Assembly: GCA_025362765.1 (NCBI GenBank)
Contig: JANYFI010000422.1
Coordinates: forward strand, 1-5,291
Reading direction: 5' to 3'
Length of the DNA: 5,291 nucleotides
DNA from: Ferruginibacter sp.
GTDB lineage: Bacteria > Bacteroidota > Bacteroidia > Chitinophagales > Chitinophagaceae
The notes beneath the pieces are model-generated. The model was not told the origin of the DNA and did no database searches. It saw nothing but the letters and a program-made list of their open reading frames with translations. Of this stretch, positions 1 to 4,979 are shown piece by piece. The position numbers and the translations under genes were made by a program. Numbering within the stretch: position 1 is the first letter of the stretch; every line of letters begins with the position of its first letter.

Positions 1-45
1 GATAGTAGCTGATCAGGTGTTTTTAAAGTGCAGACAATAATAACA

Positions 46-79
46 ATCCCGATCTTTGTAAATCGGGATGTAAGTTTTT
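46..79 (+). terminator. Putative intrinsic terminator of an upstream gene
   Basis: A perfect 8-bp stem, ATCCCGAT (46-53) with ATCGGGAT (62-69), encloses an 8-nt loop. A short T run (75-79) follows five bases after the stem. The layout fits a Rho-independent terminator for a gene that ends before the window. The gap before the T run and the shortness of the run are weak points. The hairpin could instead lie in the 5' leader of the dehydratase gene, which begins 53 bases after the stem. Positions 1-45 show no recognisable gene end. Confidence 0.5.
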
Positions 80-95
80 CAGAAACACTTACTGA

Positions 96-102
96 TAATT
101 TG
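96..102 (+). promoter_or_regulatory. Weak candidate -7 promoter element of the dehydratase gene
   Basis: TAATTTG at 96-102 is one base short of the Bacteroidota -7 consensus TAnnTTTG. It lies about 20 bases upstream of the ATG at 123, just after the putative terminator, where a promoter would be expected. No convincing TTG-type -33 element is visible at the usual spacing; only the T run at 75-79 lies in that area. Treat as a guess from position. Confidence 0.2.
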
Positions 103-122
103 TAATAAACAGTGTGATAAAA

Positions 123-1838
123 ATGGAAGAAAATAAATTCAGGAGCAGCAATTGGTTTGGCCGTAAAGGCAAGGATGGTTTTATATATCGTGCCTGGATG
201 AAGAACCAGGGTATTCCACCGGATATGTTTGATGGTCGCCCTGTGATTGGTATATGCAATACCTGGAGTGAATTAACGCCCTGCAACGGACATTTTCGGG
301 ACCTGGCCGAATCGGTAAAAAAAGGGGTGTTGGAAGCAGGTGGTTTTCCGGTAGAGTTTCCGGTAATGTCGCTGGGTGAAACATTGATAAAACCAACGGC
401 CATGCTGTATCGCAATCTGGTAAGTATGGATGTGGAAGAATCCATCAGGGCTAACCCTGTCGATGGAGTGGTGTTATTATGTGGTTGCGATAAAACAACG
501 CCATCCCTGGTGATGGGCGCCTGCAGCGTTAATATACCTACCTTGGTGATTTCGGGCGGGCCCATGTTAAAAGGTCATTGGAATGGAAAAGATATCGGCA
601 CTTCTGATATCTGGCGTTTTGACGCCGCACATAAACTGGGGCAGATAAGCGACGAAGCGTTTGTGGAATCAGAAGCCTGTATGGCCCGTACTCAGGGGCA
701 TTGCGCCGTGATGGGCACCGCTTCCACCATGGCGGTGATGGTGGAGGCGCTGGGACTATCCCTGCCCAACAATGCCAGTATACCCGCTGCAGATGCCCGG
801 CGAAAAGTATTGTCACAATTGTCCGGACGGCGCATTGTTGAAATGGTAAAGGAAGATGTAACACTCTCAAAAATTCTTACCCGTAAAGCATTTGAAAATG
901 CCATCATGGTAAATGCAGCTATCGGCGGCTCTACTAATTTTGTAATTCATTTATTGGCCATTGCAGGAAGAATCGGGGTGGATTTAAACATACAGGATTT
1001 TGATCAGTATTCACAAGGCATTCCCTTGCTCGCCAACATTCAACCATCAGGAGAAAATTATATGGAAGACCTGTATTATTCCGGTGGTTTACCGGCGTTA
1101 ATAAAAGAGATGGAGGGCATCATTCACAAAGACGTGCTTACTGTGAATGGTAAAACGATGGGTGAAAATTGCAGCAAAGCCGTTGTATATGATCGAAACA
1201 TCATTAGCACCATGCAGGATCCCTTTAAACCTGAATCGGGCATCGTAGTAGTGAAAGGAAACCTTGCTCCTAACGGTGCGGTGATAAAACCATCTGCGGC
1301 CAGCCCTGAACTGTTAAAGCATTCGGGTAAAGCGGTAGTATTTGAAAATATTGAAGACTACCATGCACGCATTGATGAACCAACGCTGAACATTGACGCC
1401 ACGAGCATTATGGTGCTTAAAAATGTTGGTCCGATAGGATATCCGGGTATGGCGGAAGTGGGCAACATGACGCTCCCTAAAAAATTACTGGAAGCAGGTG
1501 TTACCGACATGGTACGCATTTCAGATGGCCGCATGAGTGGTACCGGCTTTGGAACAGTGGTGCTGCATGTATCGCCTGAAGCCGCTGCCGGAGGCGTGTT
1601 TGGCCTGGTAGAAAATGGAGATATCATTCATTTGGATGCGCATAACAGATCATTGCAACTTGAAGTTTCGGAAGAAGAACTTGCACTCAGAAGAACCGCA
1701 TGGATGCAAAAAGAAACCATTCAGTCGCGTGGCTACGTACACTTATACCAAATGCATGTGGAGCAGGCCCATCTTGGTGCAGACATGGATTTTCTAAAAG
1801 GAGGATCGGGGAGTAAGGTTACCCGGGATTCGCATTGA
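123..1838 (+). CDS. IlvD/Edd-family dehydratase, sugar-acid (arabinonate/xylonate) type
   Basis: Cytoplasmic Fe-S enzyme of 571 aa that should dehydrate a 2,3-dihydroxy acid to a 2-keto-3-deoxy acid. The family hallmarks are all present: the cluster cysteines Cys54 (TPCN), Cys122 (GCDKT) and Cys194 (GHCAVMGTAS), Lys124 in GCDKTTP (the lysine carbamylated in this family), Glu86 in SLGE, and the likely catalytic Ser472 in RMSGT. The N-terminal half holds the cluster and Mg site; the C-terminal beta-barrel half carries KPSAASP, GYPGMAEVGNM and SDGRMSGTGFGT. Length and motifs match L-arabinonate/D-xylonate dehydratases (about 580-600 aa) better than housekeeping IlvD, and motifs such as WFG near the start and ICNTWSELTPCN are typical of that branch. 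The branch is a family inference; the substrate (L-arabinonate, D-xylonate, another sugar acid, or dihydroxyisovalerate) cannot be fixed without neighbours. A GTG at 114 would add three residues; the ATG at 123 is preferred because homologues begin shortly before the RSxxWFG stretch. The gene is complete, undamaged and convergent with the permease. Confidence 0.93.
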   Translation: MEENKFRSSNWFGRKGKDGFIYRAWMKNQGIPPDMFDGRPVIGICNTWSELTPCNGHFRDLAESVKKGVLEAGGFPVEFPVMSLGETLIKPTAMLYRNLVSMDVEESIRANPVDGVVLLCGCDKTTPSLVMGACSVNIPTLVISGGPMLKGHWNGKDIGTSDIWRFDAAHKLGQISDEAFVESEACMARTQGHCAVMGTASTMAVMVEALGLSLPNNASIPAADARRKVLSQLSGRRIVEMVKEDVTLSKILTRKAFENAIMVNAAIGGSTNFVIHLLAIAGRIGVDLNIQDFDQYSQGIPLLANIQPSGENYMEDLYYSGGLPALIKEMEGIIHKDVLTVNGKTMGENCSKAVVYDRNIISTMQDPFKPESGIVVVKGNLAPNGAVIKPSAASPELLKHSGKAVVFENIEDYHARIDEPTLNIDATSIMVLKNVGPIGYPGMAEVGNMTLPKKLLEAGVTDMVRISDGRMSGTGFGTVVLHVSPEAAAGGVFGLVENGDIIHLDAHNRSLQLEVSEEELALRRTAWMQKETIQSRGYVHLYQMHVEQAHLGADMDFLKGGSGSKVTRDSH

Positions 1839-1970
1839 AGACGGTTATGAGTTTTGTTAATCACTTTGAAATTAAAAATTAAGAATTTTTTCGGATTGTT
1901 AAGTATGCCCTTTTCAATTACAATTCATATTATAGTGACGTACAGTCAAACTATATTAGGGATGTACAAC
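1839..1970. terminator. Convergent intergenic region with AT-rich hairpins, possible bidirectional terminator
   Basis: Two convergent genes end here. Stem AAAAATT (1874-1880) pairs with AATTTTT (1884-1890) around a 3-nt AAG loop and runs into a T tract on the plus strand and an A/T tract on the other. This could stop transcription from either side, but the stem has no G-C pair, so the call is weak. A second hairpin lies at 1931-1955: TATAG pairs with CTATA and TGAC with GTCA, with an AA bulge and a 5-nt loop. It is nearer the permease stop but has no obvious following T run. No small gene is visible. Confidence 0.35.
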
Positions 1971-3296
1971 TCATAACTCTTTTCTTCTTTTCCAAAGTAT
2001 CATCACGTAAAAAGGAAGTCCGGCCATTAACAATATAAATCCCCAATAAACAGTTTCCTGGCCGGAGCCAGCGATGGCCCATAAAGAAAACAAAAACGCA
2101 AGGGAAGATAGCAGGATGGTACCGGCCCAGTGGTTATTCGGCCGTGCCGTTTTTCTTTGAAATTTAATCAGTACATATGCTGCGGTTGAAAAAAGGTAAG
2201 GTATCAGTACGGTAATGGTGGTGAGTAAAATCAAAAATTTAAACTGCTCAACCAGTCCCTTTGTATAATTCATCATCATTAAAAAGCTCACCAATATACT
2301 ACCAATTACAATTCCCAAAACGGGAACGCCTTTTGAACTTACCTTAGCAAATACCGCCGGAAATAATTTATCTTTTGATATCGCATAGGGTGTTTGACCC
2401 TGTATCAGTATCCATCCATTCAATGCACCAAATGCCGCAATGGCAACGCCTGCGCTTACCCAGTAGCGTGCACTGCTGCCCCACATTAAAACTGCTGCAT
2501 CTGCAAATGGCGTCACCGATTTCGACAGTTCATTGGATGGGATCATACCCATAACACTTACTGTGCTGAGGATATAAATAATGGCTGCCAAACCTGTGCC
2601 CAGCATAGTGGCACGTGAAATAGTTTTTTCAGGTTTAGCCACGCTGCCCGACGGAATGGTGGCACATTCCAGCCCTAGAAAAGCGAAAAATGTAAAAGCG
2701 GTGGTGGCGGTAATGGCATTAAAATCAGGTGTACCACTCGTATTAAAGGGTAAAAAATATTTCAACTTCATAAAAAATAATCCGCCGATAGCAACTATTA
2801 CCAACGGAATAATTTTAAGAATTGTAGTGACCAACTGAACAATGCCAGAAGCAACAATACCCAGCGTATTGATCCAGGTAAGTATCCAGATAACTCCTAA
2901 ACCTGTAAGGATGGCAGCCAGCGGACTGATAGCAAGCACAGGGAAAAAAGTACTGAGTGCGCTTACCAATGAAACTGCAATGGCTGCATTGGTGCACCAG
3001 ATGGAAATCCAGTAACCCCATGCCACCAAAAAACCCGCAAAATCTCCCAGGCCTTCGCGTGAGTACGCATAAGGGCCGCCATCAGCCTGTGGCATTAACT
3101 TGCTCAGATTGCTGAAAACTTTGGCCAGCAAAAATGCACCGATAGTGGCGCATACCCATCCAACTAAACTAATGCTGCCATAAGCCGCAAGAGTAGCAGG
3201 CATTAAAAAAACACCCGCGCCAATCATGTTACCAACAACAAGCGAAGTACTTGTCCATAAACCTAATTTATTTTTTTGCGGCGATTCTTGGAACAT
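1971..3296 (-). CDS. APC-superfamily amino-acid/polyamine permease, AdiC-like (APA family)
   Basis: Inner-membrane transporter of 441 aa, with about 12 hydrophobic segments (roughly residues 16-37, 42-64, 86-118, 125-145, 147-175, 195-217, 229-252, 276-300, 324-344, 350-374, 388-407, 410-432). It aligns along its length with E. coli AdiC, the 445-aa arginine/agmatine antiporter, at a constant offset of +2 in the regions compared. Conserved marks: GNMIGAGVF in TM1 (the substrate-carboxylate loop), GGPYAYSRE, Tyr95 and Asn103 (AdiC Tyr93, Asn101), Glu210 in FLGLE (Glu208) and Trp295 in NGWILIQGQT (Trp293). The residue matching AdiC Trp202, a gate and stacking residue, is Phe204, and AdiC Ser26 is Ala27, so the substrate may not be arginine. 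AdiC numbering is from memory. No decarboxylase gene lies next to it in the window, so acid resistance is not supported; amino-acid uptake or exchange is the safest call. It starts at ATG 3296, with no Shine-Dalgarno seen. It is transcribed toward the dehydratase. Confidence 0.9.
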   Translation of the reverse strand: MFQESPQKNKLGLWTSTSLVVGNMIGAGVFLMPATLAAYGSISLVGWVCATIGAFLLAKVFSNLSKLMPQADGGPYAYSREGLGDFAGFLVAWGYWISIWCTNAAIAVSLVSALSTFFPVLAISPLAAILTGLGVIWILTWINTLGIVASGIVQLVTTILKIIPLVIVAIGGLFFMKLKYFLPFNTSGTPDFNAITATTAFTFFAFLGLECATIPSGSVAKPEKTISRATMLGTGLAAIIYILSTVSVMGMIPSNELSKSVTPFADAAVLMWGSSARYWVSAGVAIAAFGALNGWILIQGQTPYAISKDKLFPAVFAKVSSKGVPVLGIVIGSILVSFLMMMNYTKGLVEQFKFLILLTTITVLIPYLFSTAAYVLIKFQRKTARPNNHWAGTILLSSLAFLFSLWAIAGSGQETVYWGFILLMAGLPFYVMILWKRRKEL

Positions 3297-3601
3297 ACCT
3301 GGTTTGGCTTTATTTTGTTTGTGGAAGATACAATTTTATAAGTACCTGCGGACGCTTATTCCATCAATGAACAAATTATTGCAGTAATATTTTTGGGTAA
3401 ATCTGTTCATGCATGGCATGCATAAAAAAGTTTTTTTGCTTAAAATGTGCGAAAAAATTTTCGACCTCGCATAAGATAGAGTGCCTCCAGTGTTCTATTC
3501 TCCCAAACCTGCAATAATACTCTTTTTAGCAAGGCAGCTTTAAAATGTGATGAAAAAAAGCAAAGCAATAAGTTGTAAGCATGATAGTGCACTAAAATAA
3601 G
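3297..3601. other. Intergenic region upstream of the permease, no convincing gene
   Basis: About 300 bases between the permease start and the IS. It should contain the minus-strand permease promoter, but no exact TAnnTTTG is evident there; near matches on the minus strand are TAATTTG around 3374-3380 and TAAAATTG about 40 bases upstream of the start. Short dyads occur: ATGCATG-G-CATGCAT (3409-3423), CGAAAA-AA-TTTTCG (3450-3463) and the palindrome TAGTGCACTA (3585-3594). A near-repeat, GCTTAAAATGTG (3438-3449) and GCTTTAAAATGTG (3537-3549), occurs about 100 bases apart, each followed by an A-rich run. A 61-codon minus-strand reading frame runs through here and into the IS end; it matches no family I know and is not called. 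Confidence 0.6.
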
Positions 3602-3605
3602 TAAA
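3602..3605. repeat. Left target-site duplication of the IS (TAAA)
   Basis: TAAA lies directly outside the left inverted repeat and is repeated as TAAA at 4759-4762 directly outside the right one. A 4-bp duplication fits part of the IS5 family. A 3-bp TAA duplication would also be possible if the left end of the element were one base further out, but that makes the two ends asymmetric. Confidence 0.75.
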
Positions 3606-3620
3606 GGGTGGTTCCAAAAA
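3606..3620 (+). repeat. Left terminal inverted repeat of the IS
   Basis: GGGTGGTTCCAAAAA matches the inverse of the right end at 14 of 15 positions; the fifth base is G here and T in the right end. It is the presumed transposase-binding end on the promoter side of the transposase gene. Confidence 0.88.
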
Positions 3621-3675
3621 TTCATCAGGAATACGATAAATACTGCATGATTTTTGAGTACAAGAAAAAAAAGTT

Positions 3676-4596
3676 ATGACCAAAACTCAAGCAGTTTTTT
3701 TTGACGAGCAGTTTAAGTTAGAACGCATAAGTAAGTTAGGCGATCCATTATAGAAGCTAACTGCTGCGATTGATTTGGAGTTGTTCCGTTACACTTTAGA
3801 CAAGCATTTGGAAAAAGAGGCGAAAGGACCCGGAGGCCGCCCCACCTATGATTATGTATTGATGTTTAAAGTTTTGACACTGCAGGAGTATTTTGGATTA
3901 AGTGACGAACAGATGGCGTTTCAGCTAACAGACCGTTTTAGTTTCATGCGCTTTCTTGGGTTGCACAGTTATAACAAAGTTCCAGACAGCAATACCACTA
4001 TTGTAGAAGTGCCCATACAACGCAATAGCCGTGATGATAATAAAGAAATAAAAGAAGGCAACATACCAGAAGACTGGAGCGAAAAAAAACAGTCTCATAA
4101 GGATACCGATGCACGCTGGACAAGAAAAAATAACGAAGATTATTTTGGCTGCAAAAATCATATCAAGGTAGATAGTAAAAAGAAATTTATAGATAACTAT
4201 TGTGTAACAGAGGCGAGTGTACATGACAGTATAGGAGCTGTTGATTTGTTAGATAAAAAAGACAAGGGCCAGCCTTTACCTGCTGACAGTGCCTACACAG
4301 GTGAAGCTTTCGGCAAAGCAGTGAACAAAGTGAAAATGATAAATAAGATTCATGAAAAAGGCTATCGCAACAATCCATTAAGCGAACAGCCAATAAAAAG
4401 AAACAATAAAAAAAGTAAGATCCGGGTAAGAGTAGAACATGTGTTTGGGTTCATGCATCAAACAACAGGAGTTTTACTGATAAGAACAATTGGCAAAACA
4501 AGAGGGGCAATTAAAATCGGGCTGATGAACCTGAGCTATAATTTATTCAGATACCCATTGTACAATAAACCTTCGTGGGCGAAGTGTGCCCGGTAA
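3676..4596 (+). pseudogene. IS5-family DDE transposase, disrupted by an amber stop and an internal deletion
   Basis: The frame starts at ATG 3676 and reads MTKTQAVFFDEQFK..., then meets TAG at 3751-3753 (codon 26), where related proteins have Glu in GDPLEKL; one G-to-T change explains it. The frame is otherwise open to TAA 4594-4596. A second lesion lies at about 3997-4002: family members read SNTIWLFRE... and about 40 residues later IVDASFVEVP, but here SNT runs straight into TIVEVP. The in-frame loss removes the TIWxFRE region and the first catalytic Asp of the DDE triad. The other two survive: Asp204 in ADSAYTG and Glu254 in RVEHVFGF. The usual LxADSAYTG is intact apart from Pro before the Ala. 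The remaining 273-codon part could only restart at a TTG (3775), and without the first Asp it cannot catalyse transposition. Family sequences are from memory; the intact length would be about 345-350 aa. Confidence 0.9.
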
Positions 4597-4609
4597 TGCC
4601 GAAAGGCAT
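4596..4609 (+). other. GNRA-tetraloop hairpin at the transposase stop
   Basis: ATGCC (4596-4600) and GGCAT (4605-4609) enclose a GAAA tetraloop, starting on the last base of the stop codon. No T run follows, so it is a poor intrinsic terminator. Just before it CTTCG-TGGG-CGAAG (4571-4584) forms another small hairpin, and CCGC/GCGG (4616-4631) a third. This cluster of stems is the most G+C-rich structure in the IS tail and may be a transcript end or a barrier. Confidence 0.35.
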
Positions 4610-4743
4610 CAAAAACCGCCCGAAGCAGCGGAAAAATAAATAAAAAATGGCTAAAAATCCATTCAATAAACCTTAAAAACAAAATCAAACAGCCCGATTT
4701 ATTATGTTTTCAGAATCATGAAAATATTATCCGGAAAACATAG

Positions 4744-4758
4744 TTTTTGGAACAACCC
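4744..4758 (-). repeat. Right terminal inverted repeat of the IS
   Basis: TTTTTGGAACAACCC is the inverse complement of the left end with one mismatch (4754). It is followed at once by the second TAAA. The 162 bases between the transposase stop and the end of this repeat contain no gene. Confidence 0.88.
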
Positions 4759-4762
4759 TAAA
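4759..4762. repeat. Right target-site duplication of the IS (TAAA)
   Basis: Second copy of the TAAA found at 3602-3605. Joining the flanks restores a pre-insertion sequence ...ATAAG-TAAA-GTAAATTTT.... Confidence 0.75.
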
Positions 4763-4853
4763 GTAAATTTTATCTGCGGTAGTGAATTTACTGTGGAGGC
4801 CTTTTATATGAAATCCGTATTATGGTAAAACGGGATATCTATCAGTTGAATGA
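4763..4853. other. IS right flank, no gene
   Basis: A short noncoding stretch between the IS and the ATPase leader. AGTAAATT (4762-4769) and AATTTACT (4785-4792) form an 8-bp inverted repeat with a 15-base spacer, overlapping the last base of the target duplication. One plus-strand frame (4763-4828) gives a protein-like 21-residue peptide ending at TAA. In the rejoined pre-insertion sequence it is closed by a TAG only about 18 bases further upstream, so it is not called as a gene. Confidence 0.5.
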
Positions 4854-4870
4854 CAGGATATAATATCCTG
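4854..4870. promoter_or_regulatory. 17-bp perfect dyad in the ATPase leader
   Basis: CAGGATAT and ATATCCTG (4854-4861, 4863-4870) are exact inverse complements around a single A. On DNA this is an operator-like palindrome. As RNA it could form about 7 pairs with a 3-nt loop. Its right half shares ATCCTG (4865-4870) with the left arm of the next hairpin, so the two structures exclude each other. Confidence 0.5.
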
Positions 4871-4909
4871 AGCCAAATCTAATAAAAAAAGATAGTTTTG
4901 GCTCAGGAT
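4865..4909. repeat. Leader hairpin copy 1 (13-bp stem)
   Basis: ATCCTGAGCCAAA (4865-4877) pairs perfectly with TTTGGCTCAGGAT (4897-4909) around a 19-nt loop that begins TCTAATAAAAA. The core GAGCCAAA-N19-TTTGGCTC recurs 54 bases downstream. The right arm overlaps an exact TAnnTTTG element, TAGTTTTG (4893-4900). It may act as an operator for a dimeric regulator or as an RNA hairpin. Confidence 0.8.
4893..4900 (+). promoter_or_regulatory. Candidate distal -7 promoter element of the ATPase gene
   Basis: TAGTTTTG matches the Bacteroidota TAnnTTTG consensus exactly and overlaps the right arm of the first hairpin. No TTG-type -33 element is present at the normal spacing; that position is taken by the GAGCC arm. 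A start here would give a transcript beginning with the second hairpin in its leader. Confidence 0.35.
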
Positions 4910-4923
4910 GTAAATACTATCTG

Positions 4924-4958
4924 GAGCCAAATCTAATAAAAATATGTACTTTTGGCTC
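4924..4958. repeat. Leader hairpin copy 2 (8-bp stem)
   Basis: GAGCCAAA (4924-4931) pairs with TTTGGCTC (4951-4958) around a 19-nt loop, the same loop length as in copy 1. The first 11 loop bases, TCTAATAAAAA, are shared; the rest has diverged except for the TAnnTTTG bases. The stem is shorter than in copy 1 because the flanks outside GAGCC are not complementary. It ends 21 bases before the ATPase start codon. Confidence 0.8.
4947..4954 (+). promoter_or_regulatory. Candidate proximal -7 promoter element of the ATPase gene
   Basis: TACTTTTG matches TAnnTTTG exactly, 25 bases before the ATG at 4980, and sits in the right arm of the second hairpin. A transcript from here would have a short leader of roughly 15-20 nt, usual in this phylum. 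A clear -33 TTG is missing. A protein bound to the GAGCCAAA/TTTGGCTC dyad would cover this element, suggesting repression. Confidence 0.45.
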
Positions 4959-4979
4959 ACGATAAATTAATTTAAATGT

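Larger units (their letters stand above)
3606..4758 (+). mobile_element. IS5-family insertion sequence, internally deleted and inactive
   Basis: A 1153-bp element bounded by GGGTGGTTCCAAAAA on the left and, read inward on the other strand, GGGTTGTTCCAAAAA on the right. It is flanked by TAAA on both sides. The inverted symmetry continues imperfectly inside: GATAA...CATGATT...TGA occurs at 3635-3657 and, inverted, at 4710-4731, with CATGATT starting 41 bases from the left end and 39 from the right. One transposase frame (+) fills the centre, followed by a 162-bp untranslated tail. The transposase has an early stop and lost about 40 codons, so the intact parent should be close to 1.28 kb. The ends look good, so it might still be moved by a transposase acting in trans. 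The duplication shows it arrived by transposition, not by recombination. Confidence 0.88.

Noticed and set aside
89..565. 158-codon minus-strand frame across the start of the dehydratase gene
   Set aside because: It is antisense to a strongly conserved enzyme, shows no protein family features, and reads as a shadow of the real gene. The same holds for the other frames overlapping the dehydratase.
2581..2838. 85-codon plus-strand frame inside the permease
   Set aside because: It lies antisense to transmembrane segments of a well-matched permease, with no family resemblance.
3440..3625. 61-codon minus-strand frame between permease and IS
   Set aside because: It crosses the IS boundary and inverted repeat, resembles no known protein, and has no promoter or start support.
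3649..3656. GATTTTTG as promoter of the transposase
   Set aside because: It differs from TAnnTTTG in the highly conserved first base and has no clear -33 partner; the position before ATG 3676 is plausible, but the evidence is too thin to list.
4763..4828. Protein-like 21-residue frame after the IS, possibly an interrupted gene
   Set aside because: Rejoining the flanks at TAAA gives only a few more residues before a TAG at 3585-3587, so no interrupted gene can be reconstructed.
4865..4958. CRISPR-like repeat pair
   Set aside because: There are only two copies, with internal dyad symmetry, no spacer of typical size, and promoter elements in the arms; this is a regulatory hairpin pair, not an array.
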